A stretch of DNA of 64,000 nucleotides from Nicotiana tabacum (GCF_000715075.1 NC_134082.1:107114399-107178398), one strand, 5' to 3'; counted from the stretch's first letter, positions 33,211-44,191 are shown. Notes: generated by a model from the sequence alone, not told the origin. Numbers and translations: made by a program.

Positions 33211-34400
33211 TTGGCCAATTGCTTTGTGAGGTTGGATATTTTGGAGCCCAGTCGGGTCTTAGCTTATGTTGTTTCTCGTTCTTCCTTGTTTGATCGCATC
33301 AGAGAGTACCAATATGATGATCCTTATTTGCTTGTCCTTAAGGACAGGGTTCAGCACGACGATGCCAGAGATGTGACTGTTGGTGATGACGAGTATTGAG
33401 GATGTAGGGCCGGATATATGTTCCCAATGTGGATGGGCTTTAGGAGTTGATTCTGGAGGGGGTCCATAGCTCGCGGTATTCCATCCATCCGGGTGCCGCA
33501 AAGATGTATCAGGATTTGAGACAATATTATTGATGGAGAATAATGAAGAAGGATATTGTGGGATTTGTAGCTCGGTGTCTCAACTATCAGCAGGTGAAAT
33601 ATGAGCTTCAGAGACCAGGTGGCTTGCTTCAGTGGTTAGATATTCCAGAGTGGAAGTGGGAGCGGATCACCATAGATTTTGTAGTTGGACTCTCATGGAC
33701 TTTGAAGAAGTTCGATGCTTTTTAGGTGATTGTGGATCGGCTGACCAAGTCCGCGCACTTCATTCTTGTGTTTACTACCTATTCTTCAGAGCGGCTAGCA
33801 GAGATTTATATTCGATAGATTGTTCGCTTGCATGGTGTCCCAATTTCCATCATTTCAGATAGAGGTACTCAGTTTACTTTGCAGTTTCGGAGGGTCGTGC
33901 AGAGAGAGTTGGGTACTCAAGTTGAGTTGAGCATAGTTTTTCACCCTTAGGTGGATGGGCAGTCCGAGCGCACTATTCAGATATTGGAGAACATGTTGTG
34001 TGCTTGTGTCATTGATTTTGGTGGTTCATGGGATCAGCTTCTACCGCTCGCGGAATTTGCATATAACAATAGTTATCAGTCAAACATTCAGATGGCTCCA
34101 TATGAGGCGTTATATGGGAGACAGTGTAGATCTCCAGTTGGTTGGTTTTAGCCCGGCGAGGCTAGGCTTTTGGGTACAAACTTGGTGCAGGATGCTTTAG
34201 ACAAGGTAAAGGTGATTCAGGAGTGGCTTCGTACAGCGCAGTCAAGACAAAAGAGTTATGCTGACAAGAAGGTCCGAGATGTATCTTATGTAGTTGGGGA
34301 GAAGGTTCTACTGAAGGTTTCACCCATGAAGGGTGTTATGAGATTTGGGAAGAAGGGTAAATTGAGTCCTCGGTTCATTGGGCCTTTCTAGGTACTTCGG
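33211..34400 (+). pseudogene. Integrase of the Tekay-type element (broken)
   Basis: The region after RNase H carries the spacer DILEPSRVLAYVVSRSSLFD. The zinc-binding part is at 33480-33600 (RYSIHPG, MKKDIVGFVARCLNYQQVK; one Cys of the H-H-C-C set appears as Asn). The core motifs are TIDFVVGL (33676-33700), ISDRGTQFT (33855-33881) and VDGQSERTIQILENMLCACV (33951-34010), so D, D and E are recognisable. WDQLLPLAEFAYNNSYQ and the C-terminal SPRFIGPF follow. TAG stops occur at 33723, 33817, 33948, 34148 and 34389. Confidence 0.9.
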
Positions 34401-34412
34401 AAGATTGGAGAG

Positions 34413-34740
34413 GTGGCTTATGAGCTTGTTTTCCCCCCCAGCTTATCGAGTGTGCATCCGGTATTTCATGTTTCTATGCTCCAAAAGTATATTGGAGATC
34501 CATCTCATGTTTTGGATTTCAGCACGGTTCAGTTAGATGGTGATTTGAATTATGATTTGGAGCTAGTGGCTATTTTGGATCGTCAGGTTCGAAAATTGAG
34601 ATCAAATGATATAGCTTCAGTAAAAGTGTAGTGGAGAAGTCGGCCCATGGAGGAGGTTACCTAGAAGACCGAGTGGGAGATGCGGAGCAGATATCCTCAC
34701 CTATTTGAGGCTTCAGGTATGTTTCTTGACTTGTTCGAGG
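34413..34740 (+). pseudogene. Integrase tail with degenerate chromodomain-like region
   Basis: The frame AYELVFPPSLSSVHPVFHVS leads to DYDLELV-type sequence, AILDRQVRKLRSNDIASVKV, a TAG, then RPMEEVT, a TAG and EMRSRYPHLFE. In Tekay/Del elements this end forms a chromodomain-like module that steers integration. Two TAG stops break it. Confidence 0.8.
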
Positions 34741-34754
34741 ACGAATGTTTGTTT

Positions 34755-34767
34755 AAGAGTGGGAGGA
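34755..34767 (+). other. Polypurine tract of the Tekay-type element
   Basis: AAGAGTGGGAGGA lies immediately before the 3' LTR start at 34768. Confidence 0.8.
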
Positions 34768-37749
34768 TGTAACGACCCGACCGGTCGTTTCATGAGTTAC
34801 CGCTCCGTTTCTCCCATTTCTGCTTTCTTATGTGTTGTTCAGCTACATTTCATCGTATCATGTCAGTTGGTTCGGGTTTGGAGTAGTTTTGGAGTATTAT
34901 GAGACACTTAGTCTCTTAAGTTGGCCATTTAGTTGGAAAAGTTAACCAAAAGTTGACTTGTGAGTAAACAAACTCGGAATTTAGTTTTTATAGTTTGGAT
35001 AGCTTCGTTAGGTGATTTAGGCTTAAGAGCATGATCGGAATGTATTTTGGAGGACCGTGGAAGATTTAGGCTTGAATTGGCGAAATTGGAAATTTAGCAT
35101 TTTTCGGTCGGCAGTGGAAATCTTGATATCAGGGTCATAATGGAATTCCAAAAATTGGAGTAGGTCCGTAGTGTCATTTGTGACGTGTGTGCAAAATTTC
35201 AGGTCATTTGGAGTTGATTTGATAGGTTTCGGCGTCGTTTGTGGAATTTGAAAGTTTCTAAGTTCTTAGGCTTGAATTCGAGGTTGATTTGGTGTTTTAG
35301 TGTTAATTTGAGTGATTCGAAGGCTCGAATAAGTTTGAATGATGTTATGAGATGTGTTGGCATGTTTGGTTGAGGTATTGAGGGCCTCAAGTGAGTTTCG
35401 GGAGGATATCAGACCAAATTCTTGGTTTTGAGAGTTGCAGATTTTTGTTGGTTTCTGTTGCAGAGGTTTGTTCTTTGCGTTCACGAGAGGGCTCTCGCGT
35501 TCGCGAAGGGATGTGAAGTGAGGCAAGTGAGTTGCTCTTCGTGTTCGCGATGTTGGTCCTGCATTCATGAAGGTTGAGGCAGAGTGTGCATCACGAACGT
35601 GTGGCAGAGCTCGCGTTCGCGTAGAAGGGTGAAACAGGCTTGGGTATCAGGCCATAAGGCATCGCGTTTGCGGCTAGAGGAACGCATTCGCATAGGCCAA
35701 GCTAGGCAAGGCATCACGTTCGCGAGGTAGAGTTCGCGTTCGCGAAAGAGGGAAAGATTGATCAGGGAATTTGTGCTTCGCAAATGCGAGGCTTTGACCG
35801 CGTTCGAAGAAAGGAGCACCTGGGCAGAAAGTATAAATAGAGGCGTTCGCGATTTATAGCCCATTTCTCACCATTTTTGAACGGTTTTAAAGCTTTTTGA
35901 GAGGGATTGAAGAGATATTGGAAGGGAAACATATGGAGGTAAGGTTTTTAAGCTCAATACTCGATTCTATGGTGATTTTTAACTAATTAGACATGAAATT
36001 AGTGGGATTTAAAGCGTAAAATTGGAGAATTATGGCTTGAAATTGGAGAGTGTAAATTAGGGATTTGAGGGGCCATTTAAGGTCTGATTTTGATGTTCTT
36101 GGTATGTATGGAATCGTGGGAGGATAAGAATTCTATTGATGTAATTTTTATCGGATTTCGAAACGTGGGCCTGGGGGTAGTGTTTGACCAGTTTCGGGAT
36201 TTTTGATGTAATTTGATTATTTTTGCGTGAGCTTTGTTCCCTTAGCATATATTGATGTTATGGTTCAGATTTTGGTTAGATTCGGGGCATTTAGAGGTTG
36301 AATAGAGAGACAAGGGCGTCATGGGCTAGAGTTTGGCTTGGCTTGAGGTAAGTAACGCTTCCAAACATAGTTCTAAGAGTTCGAAACCCCGAACTATGTG
36401 TTCTATGATTACTATTGAGGTGACGCAAATACCAAGTGATGGGTATGTGGGCGTGCACGGTGAGAATTGCAGCCTGGATCATTCCATGGCACCGCTTAGT
36501 AACTCTTTCTTGTTGATATTCCTGTTTCTATCATGTGATTAAGTAAATGTACTGAGAAAACATGCTAGATATCCTGTTAGGGCTTCACGCCGATACTGTT
36601 GAGACACAAGAGGTCGTTTCTTGCTATCATATCATTAGTTTCATTGATATTTTGTACTCAGTCATGTTCATGCATTTTATCTCATGTCTCAGTCTCAGTT
36701 ATAATTATTTGGCACATCATATCATTTTTTCGGGCTGGTTCATTGTGAGTCCGTGAGTGTGAGACTGGAGAGTGATGACTGAGTCAGGCCGAGAGCCTGA
36801 TTGTGAGTGACAGTTATGGGATCGGGCTGCATGTCGCAGTGGTTATGTTGATGATTATGATAGCGCTTGGGCTGTAGGAGCCTCTCTGGAGTCTATAACA
36901 CATCCCCCAGTGAGCGCAGTTGATGATATTGAGGGATGGATCTTCTCTGGACATGGATCTTGTCCGAAGTATTTATACTTGGAGATGGATCTTCTCCACA
37001 GGGCTGGAATGCCCTTTCTCGATACTGGATGACTGCGGTCAGCAATATGTATATATTCCGGGATGGATCTTCCCTGGGTCGGATGGCCATATTCAGTACC
37101 GAGTGGTTGAGTACTTATGAGAGGAGGTACATGGAACATTGATCATGCTCTCTGTGCATTGGTACATAGAGATCTCCTGACCTTTATAATCCGTACTATT
37201 CAGACTGTATTATTTACTGTTAAGTTTTTACTTGAACTGCAAGCTTGTTTATTTTTCTGTACAGTTTAATTGTATTACCTGTAGAGGCTTGGTTCGTCAC
37301 TACCTGTCAGTCCATAGTTTGGACTTGTTACTTACTAAGTTGGTGTACTCATGTTACCCCCTTGCACCTTATGTGCAGATCTAGGTATCTCGGGTCACGG
37401 TAGCGGTTGCTGATCATATTAGTTGTGGACTTTCCTTGGAGATAGCGAGGTAGCTGCCTGGCGATCGCAGTTCCGCCTTCTCCTTCCTTATCTCCCTCTT
37501 AGTGTATTAGACTATGTTAGTCTTGTTTATTTCGAAGTTGTAGTATTTTGCTCATGACTTAGTGACACCCGAGGTCGGGCTTGTATTTTTCCGCTTTGTT
37601 AAACTGGATTTTACATCTTTATTAGATTTATGTTGAAAATTGGTTTATCTCAAGTTTTAAATGAAAATGTAGTTTGTTTTGTAAATGAGTTGGCTGGCCT
37701 AGTTTTATGATAGGTGTCATCACGATCGGGTCGTTTTGGGGTCGTGACA
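34768..37749 (+). repeat. 3' LTR of the Tekay-type element
   Basis: 2982 bp, matching 26607-29565. TATA box at 35832-35839, CGCG-rich block at 35470-35810. By eye, about one base in ten differs in the first 260 bp, mainly transitions at former CpG or CHG sites. Confidence 0.93.
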
Positions 37750-38689
37750 GAGTAGGACCCTATGGTTAAAAAGTCATTAGTTAGGGATTGGAGGCCATAC
37801 ACTACCATGGCTTTGAACTTTTCTTCTTTTCTTTTCTTTTCATTTCATTTTTCATCATTTTTATTTAAGAGAATGAGTAAAGAATTTGGAGGGGACTTCC
37901 CTCTTGGGTTGACTATTGATGCAGAACCATTTTAGTCTTTGCGTGGTTTGCTTTTGTTGCACCTTTTTTTGCAAGGTTGCTTTGAATTACACTTGTTTTC
38001 CTGTTTTTTCAAACAAAGAACAATTTGTCAGTTTAAGACAGTGGTTGGTTTTATGGCCTTGAGCATTTCAATCATTTGATCTAGGCCCAACTTCTTCGAT
38101 AACGATCTCCATCGCTTGCTTTCTCTCTGGGGATTGGTTTCATTCCTAAATCTGGGGATCTTAACTTTTTCCAAAACTTTAACAATGATGGTTAATCATG
38201 TGGGACTTAACCTTTTCAACTTTATTTTGCCTTTTGTGGGCATTTGACTTTGATTTCCTTTCTTTTCAAGAGTTTCCGACTCCAAAGCATCAGCCATCAT
38301 GGCCAGTCAAAGTCGACTCGATGCACCTGTAGAGGCTGGGTATCGTCTCGAATATCGACTTGTGTTAAACAAAAAATCCTGTAAACCAATCTTTCCATCT
38401 TTTCTTTATCGTAGTTTTGAAACACAATTAGACCGAAAGGGATTCAAAGAAAATCAAGCAATGAAACAGACAAATGAACTTTGCGGAGAGATATCCCTTT
38501 CAGGGAAATGAAAGAAGGACTTATCTGGAGTGCATGCGGACTTTAATGAACATGACATGCTTCTTGGACTGGACGCCCGATCTGTGTAAATCGTCCAATT
38601 CTCATAAATTCATGGTAACTCATACCTCAAAACTGAGAAACCTAGCCAGGACTCCGTCGATGCCGATGGCTGTGAGGATCCCCTTTTCG

Positions 38690-38880
38690 ATAAGTGGTGC
38701 CCTGTGCGGGTTTTCACCAGTTGATCTATCTCATTTCTCTTCTCACCGTCGCCTTATAGTGCTCTTTGTAAGTTTTCACTAACAAGACTCTCTCATTTTC
38801 AATTGCCCTGCTTAGCATCGCCTTACGGTGCCCGTGTGGGTTTTTACCAATAGGACTCTTTCATTTTATTTCTCTCATTT
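38690..38880. repeat. Degenerate tandem repeat, about 60-70 bp, three units
   Basis: GTGCCCTGTGCGGGTTTTCA, GTGCTCTTTGTAAGTTTTCA and GTGCCCGTGTGGGTTTTTAC each follow a CGCCTTA(C/T)(G/A)-like or GATAAG word. Each is followed by CTCTCATTT-like or CTTTCATTT-like sequence. Confidence 0.6.
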
Positions 38881-39085
38881 GATTATATTAGATCCAAGTA
38901 ACCATATCGTCCTATTTGAACATCTTTACCGATTGATCTTAAGGACTTGAACAGGATTTGGGTAAAAAGAATTTGAATTGAATTACAACTTTGGAACCTT
39001 TCAGGCAAGACTAATGCAGCCCCAGTTTCAACTTTGGGAAAATGTGGATTTTTGTTTTGGTGTGACTGAACCCTAGAGAGAGGCA

Positions 39086-39127
39086 GCCTACATATCCTTT
39101 CGGAATCAAGTCAAATGTAGTTCCAGG
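39086..39127 (-). repeat. Recurrent Ogre hairpin motif, copy B
   Basis: The + strand reads GCCTACATATCC ... GGAATCAAGTC ... ATGTAGTTCCAGG. CTACAT (39088-39093) pairs perfectly with ATGTAG (39115-39120). Confidence 0.65.
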
Positions 39128-39344
39128 AAAACTTTGTTTTTGTTTTTCTTTTGTTTCTTTTCGCTTCATTTCTTTTTCATTTTTCATTTTTCATCATTTT
39201 TTTATCAACTTCTTGGTTCCAAAGAGGGTAATCAAAAAAGAGTAACTGGCTCAAAGGTTTTGCAAAGGATTGATAGTGTTTGGGTAGCGAGAAATGAAAG
39301 TCTTCGTCATCCCAATCAGAGAGTATTAAAATCGCATAAAAAGG

Positions 39345-40560
39345 TCAAACATAATACCTTTTGACTGCATCAGCATTAACAGCTGTTTCGGGATCGTTTC
39401 TTGTAATGTCTCCCAAATACAGTGCTCCTTTCGGCAACAGTTTTCTTACGATGTACAGACCTTTCCAATTTGGAGAAAATTTTCCTTTCGCTTCCTCATG
39501 ATGCGGGAGAATACGTCTCAGAACGAATTGCCCCAGTTCAAAGTTTCTAGGCCACACTTTTTTATTGTAGGCACGGGCCATTCTTTGTTGATACAACTGC
39601 TCGTGGCAGACTGCGGCCATCCGCTTTTCATCAATCATGGTTAATTGTTCTAAATAGGTCTTGACCCATTCATCATCCTCAATCTCAGCTTCAACAATGA
39701 TTCGAAGAGAGGGAATCTCAACTTCTGCAGACATTACGGCTTCAATGCCATAAACCAATAAATAGGGTGTTTCCCCAATTGATGTGCGCACGGTTGTGCG
39801 GTATCCCAATAATGCAAAAGGCAGTTTCTCATGCCATTGTCTAGAACTTTGGATCATTTTCTTGAGGATCTTCTTGATATTCTTGTTTGTTGTTTCAACA
39901 GCACTATTAGCTTTGGGCCGATAAGGGGTAGAGTTATGATTTATGATCTTAAATTGTTCACATACCTCCCTCATCAAATGTCTATTCAGATTTGCAGCAT
40001 TGTCTGTAATGATAGTTTTAGGAATACCAAAACGACAAATGATGTTGGAATGCACGAAGTCCACCACCGCTTTCTTGGTGATGGCTTTGAAAGTGACTGT
40101 TTCAATCCATTTTGTGAAATAGTCTATGGCAACCAGGATGAATCTATGCCCATTTGAAGCTTTTCGCTTGATCAAACAATTACATCCATACCACAAGCAA
40201 CAAACGGCCAAGGTACTGACATAGGATGCAACTCTGAAGGCGGTGCATGAATCGGGTCACTGTGTATCTGACACTGATGGCACTTTCGGACAAAACTGAA
40301 GCAATCCTTTTTCATGGCCATCCAATAATAACCCGACCGAAGGATTTTCTTTGCAAGGACATATCCATTCATATGGGGCCCACATACTCCCGAATGCACT
40401 TTGTTCATGATCTTTCCAGCCTCTTGGGGGTCTACACACCTTAAAAGATTCAAATCTGGAGTTCTTTTGTACAAGACCTCTTCGATCAAGAAGAAACTGC
40501 TGGATAGCCTTCTAATGATTCTCTTTTGGTCTCCACTGGCTTGCTCGGGGTATTCTTTTG
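39345..40560 (-). pseudogene. Integrase of the Ogre-like element
   Basis: Integrase of Tat type. The zinc-binding region sits in the upstream frame (HSGVCGPHMNGYVLAKKILR, KCHQCQIHSDP). The catalytic core follows in the 288-codon frame 40211-39345: FILVAIDYFTKWIE (Asp), IPKTIITDNAANLN (Asp), NSAVETTNKNIKKILK (Glu). The C-terminus is RAYNKKVWPRNFELGQFVLR to AVKRYYV. A frameshift of about one base at roughly 40175-40200 separates VACGMDVI from KASNGHRF. Confidence 0.9.
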
Positions 40561-40689
40561 TTTTCAAAAATCTTTTGATGTTATGATACCATAGCTGAAT
40601 ATTTGGTTCTATTTCAGCTGTATTGCAATAACCATGTCTTTCCCGAATTTGGATCTCCAATGGGTTAATATAGACATTACCCGGATATG

Positions 40690-41199
40690 GCAACATTACC
40701 GCCAAGGTAGCTAGCGCATCAGCTAACTCATTGTGGAATCGAGGGATGTACCCGAATTCAATCGACTTGAGCCGTTTGCTAAGATCTTCCACATGTTTCC
40801 TGTATGGGATAAGCTTGATATCTCGAGTTTCCCATTCACCTTGAGCTTGCCGAATAATTAAGTCAGAATCTCCCGTGATTAACAATTTTTCAAAATCCAA
40901 TCAACTGCCATATTCATACCCATAATGCAGGCTTCATACTCAGCGATGTTATTTGTACAGAAGAAACGAAGTCGGGCTGTAGCCGGATAGTGCTGACCAG
41001 TGGGCGAAATCAAAATTGCCCTAATACCGACATCTTTTGCATTTACATCTCCATCAAAGAACATTTTCCAAGCATTGGTGCCTTCTGGAATTACTTCAAT
41101 TGAACTCACTTCCCCATCCGGAAAGTAAGTACTCAACGGTTGGTATTCATCATCAACTGGGTTCTCAGCTAAATGATTGGCGAAGGCTTGGGCTTTCAT
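40690..41199 (-). pseudogene. Second RNase H (aRNH) of the Ogre-like element
   Basis: An archaeal-type RNase H domain characteristic of Tat elements. Motifs: KMFFDGDVNAKDVGIRAILI (catalytic D), NNIAEYEACIMGMNMAVD (catalytic E), LITGDSDLIIRQAQGEW (catalytic D) and FHNELADALATLAVM (last D). The break between the 41199-40879 and 40900-40172 frames (near 40885) is a frameshift inside the domain. Confidence 0.88.
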
Positions 41200-41299
41200 G
41201 GTCGTGCGGGTGACATAAATATGTCGAACTCAGTGAGCAGGATTTACCATTTTGCTAGCCTTCCTGTGGGCATCGATTTTTGGAATATGTACTTCAGGG

Positions 41300-41640
41300 G
41301 ATTTAATCGGGTTATAAGATATGTGGTGTAGCAAACAGATAATGCTTAAGCTTCTGGGTGACCCAAGTTAGGGCGCAGCAAGTTCTTTCCAACAGGGTGT
41401 ACTTGGCTTCATAACCAGTAAATTTCTTGCTCAAGTAGTATATGGCTTACTCTTTCTTCCCGGTCGCATCATGTTCCCGAGAACACAACCAAAAGAATTC
41501 TCCAAGACTATCAAGTACAATAATAAAGGTCTTCTAGGCTCAGGCGAAACCAACACCAGCGGATTTGACAGATATTCTTTGATTTTATCAAAAGCCTCTT
41601 GACACTCATCCGTCCATTTAATCACCGTGTCTTTTTTAGC
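41300..41640 (-). pseudogene. RNase H (gRNH) of the Ogre-like element
   Basis: The frame 41625-41431 reads MIKWTDECQEAFDKIKEYLS, then LVSPEPRRPLLLYLIVLENS and SFGCVLGNM. The expected continuation (YYLSKKFTGYEAKYTLLERT) lies in another frame at 41370-41450. A frameshift near 41440 and loss of the first catalytic Asp suggest decay. Confidence 0.75.
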
Positions 41641-41806
41641 AGCTTAAATATTGGCTCACATGTGGTAGTCAGCTGAGCAATGAACCTGCTGATATAATTC
41701 AATCTTCATAACAGACTCATGACCTCTTTCTTGGTTCTCGGAGGTGGTAAATCTCGAATATACTTTATCTTTGTTGGATCTAACTCGATACCCCTCCGAC
41801 TGACTA

Positions 41807-42741
41807 TTACCCCAGAAGTTTCCTAGATGGAACTCCGAATGCACACATAGCTGGATTTAACTTTAAGTCATACTTGCACATACGCTCGAAGAACTTTCTC
41901 AGATCCCGCACATGGTCGTCCTGTGTTCTGGATTTAATGATCACATCATCCACATACACCTCAATTTCATGGTGCATCATGTCATGGAAGATGGCAGTCA
42001 TAGCTCTTATATAAGTTGCCCCGACGTTCTTTAAACCAAATGGTATGACCCTATAACAGTATGTGCCCCAGGGTGTGGTGAAGGCTGTCTTTTCTGCATC
42101 TACTTTATTCATTAGAACCTGGTGGTACCCAGCATAACAATCCACGAAAGACTGTATCTCATGTTTGGCACAATTGTCGACAAGAATGTGGATGTTCAGT
42201 AATGGAAAGTTGTCCTTTGGGCTCGCTTTGTTCAAATCCCGATAATCAACACACACTTGGGTTTTCCTATCCTTCTTCGGTACTGGGACCATATTAGCCA
42301 ACCACGTGGAGTATCGGACCACTCGGATCACACCGACTTTTAACTATTTAGTGACTTCTTCCTTGATCTTATCACTGATGTCCGTCTTAAACTTTCTCTG
42401 CTTTTGTTGGACAGGTGGGCAACCATGATAATTTGGTAATTTATTTACTACCAAATCAACACTCGATCATGGCATATCATCATAGGACCATGCAAACACG
42501 TCTTTGAATTCGATCAAAAGTTGGATCAATGCATCTTTAGTGCTTTCATTGGCGTGAATGCTTATCATGGTTTCCCGGATCTCTTCTGGACTACCCAAAT
42601 TGACTAGCTTAGTTTCATTTAAGTTTGACTTAGGTTTATTCTCCAATTATTTGAGTTCTCGATTTATTTCCCTAAAAGCCTCATCTTCATCGTATTTCGG
42701 TTCTTGATTCATTATCTCACAGTTAGATAGCATGTTAGGAT
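41807..42741 (-). pseudogene. Reverse transcriptase of the Ogre-like element
   Basis: The main frame 42331-41807 has VPVPKKDRKTQVCVDYRDLN, KASPKDNFPLLNIHILVDNC, QSFVDCYAGYHQVLMNKVDA, VIPFGLKNVGATYIRAMTAI and the catalytic Y-V-D-D box (EIEVYVDDVIIKSRTQDDH), then RMCKYDLKLNPAMCAFGV. Upstream (42741-42332) the PR-RT linker is readable with stops (ISIHANESTKDALIQLLIEF, WSYDDMP). The Y-V-D-D residues are intact. Confidence 0.92.
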
Positions 42742-42951
42742 CTGGGCATGAAGTCCGCAAGTATGTCATGTTATTTAAGTCCGCATTATTAGAAATGAAA
42801 AGAGAAAGATAAGAAAAATAACAAAATCAGAAAGAATAATAGAATAAGATTTATAGATGATGAAATATTGATTTCATTTCATTGAATTTGAAGATAAGAG
42901 AGTTTACATCAGAATTTAAAAGGCAACAAACTAAAAATATTCGAGTTACAC
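42742..42951 (-). other. Putative Ogre-type intron between protease and RT
   Basis: The coding frame stops before this 210-nt, AT-rich, non-coding piece and resumes after it. On the minus strand a possible donor CAGG|GTGTAAC lies at about 42951. A pyrimidine-rich tract (TTTTTCTTATCTTTCTCTTT) leads to a possible acceptor CCCAG at about 42742. Ogre elements are known to splice an intron at this place. Exact sites are inferred. Confidence 0.5.
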
Positions 42952-42992
42952 CCTGAAATAACTTAGAATGCAGAAAAGATGGCAAGACTGAA

Positions 42993-43500
42993 CTACCAGG
43001 ATTCCCGTCTGACAAGGAACGAAATAGCTTTCCAATTTTGAAGTTTAGCATTTGGCCCCGTGTATTGCACCTCAGCAGTTCTTGAGCCTTCGCCCGGTTG
43101 GACCATGTGAACCTCGTACAACATTTGCCTCATTGCTTCACAGATGTCCTCAATTTCATCGGCCGTGAAGGCCTCTTCTTCTTCTTCTTCTTCTTCTATA
43201 TACCTTGGCTTGACAAACGTTCTGGCGAGGTTCGGAACTGGATGAGGTAGGGTCGACCCATTTTTCTTATGTTCATTGGCCAACTTTACGTCGGCCTCGG
43301 TAGCTTGAAAACCTCTGCCAAAGAACTTCTCGCTACAGTCAAAGTGACGGGTTCTGTGATGCCTTGTAAGGATACCCCGAGCTTGTACCCATGTTTGATA
43401 ATTTCACTGGCAACCATGATTGATGCGTTCGATAAGCAGGGCTGTGGACACAGGGTTCCTTCCTTGTACTGGTGTCCGACCACGATTTCAAAAGCTTGGT
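42993..43500 (-). pseudogene. Linker between protease and intron of the Ogre-like element
   Basis: The frames 43483-43286 (MVGHQYKEGTLCPQPCLSNA, IIKHGYKLGVSLQGIT) and 43283-42993 (ANEHKKNGSTLPHP, a run of eight Glu from a GAA/GAG repeat, ADEIEDICEAMRQMLYEVHM) belong to the low-conservation region downstream of PR. No catalytic motif is expected here. Confidence 0.6.
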
Positions 43501-43591
43501 AGACGATGTGTTCACTACACTCTCTAGCCTCTAATCATGGGACTGTCGGGTCCCTGTAAATTGATTGTTCATCTTCTTCGTGGACCACTAT

Positions 43592-44191
43592 TTATTGGTT
43601 TTCATATTCGAACTTGACCATTTGGTGGAGAGTAGAGGGCACGGCTCCCGCAGCATGGATCCATAGTCTTCCTAAGAAAAAGTTATAGGAAGTGTCCATG
43701 TTCAGAACTTGGAATGTTACTTCAAAATCTACAGGGCCAATGGTTAGGACCAGGTCAATTTTCCCTATCATATCCCGTTTGACACCGTCGAAAGCACACA
43801 CACAAACGTTGTTAGGCCAGATCCTTTATGTCCCAATCTCCATCCTTTGTAATGTTGATAGAGGGCAAATGTCAAATCCAAATCCACCGTCTAACATAAC
43901 ACTTTTCACATAATATCCTTCACACTTGACAGTCAAATAAAGGGCTTTGTTATGGGCATCTCCTTCTGGAGGCAAGTCATTTTGGCTGAAGGAGATTCGG
44001 TTGACTTTAAAAAATCGTTCTGCCATTCTTTCCAACTGTTCAACCATGGTCTCAACCGGAACATACGCCTCATTCAGCATCTTTAGAAGCACTTTCTGAT
44101 GTTCATTTGAGCACATTGGCAAAGACAAAAGTGAAACCTGGGAAGGAGTCTTTCTAAATTGATCAATTACAGCATATTCCGAAGTTTTCAT
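43592..44191 (-). pseudogene. Protease region of the Ogre-like element
   Basis: Aspartic protease. VKCEGYYVKSVMLDGGFGFD at the end of frame 44191-43826 holds the active-site D-G-G type motif (Phe where Ser is common). The downstream part lies in frame 43801-43592 (MCAFDGVKRDMIGKIDLVLT, NFFLGRLWIHAAGAVPSTLH) with the I/F-L-G-R motif. A stop separates the two near 43820. Confidence 0.78.

Larger units (their letters stand above)
26607..37749 (+). mobile_element. Chromovirus-like (Tekay/Del type) Ty3/gypsy retrotransposon nested in the Ogre 3' UTR
   Basis: An 11.1-kb element with LTRs of 2959 and 2982 bp starting TGTAA(T/C)GACCCGACCGGTCG and ending GGGTCGTGACA, an initiator-Met-type PBS, gag, protease, RT, RNase H, integrase, a degenerate chromodomain-like tail and a PPT. 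Gag and pol are close to one frame but interrupted by stops, mostly TAG. Family call: domain order and the tail after integrase (VRKLRSNDIASVKV, RSRYPHLFE) fit the Tekay/Del clade. Confidence 0.93.
37750..39344 (-). other. Ogre 3' UTR, distal part
   Basis: The segment begins with the rest of the interrupted 52-bp array (to about 37800). It then holds T-rich non-coding DNA, a degenerate threefold repeat (38690-38880) and a hairpin motif copy (39086-39127). Open frames such as 38299-38511 and 38474-38782 have no domains. Confidence 0.6.

Noticed and set aside
43181..43198. GAA/GAG run giving eight Glu codons
   Set aside because: A short microsatellite in a low-conservation linker of the Ogre polyprotein; nothing more is implied.
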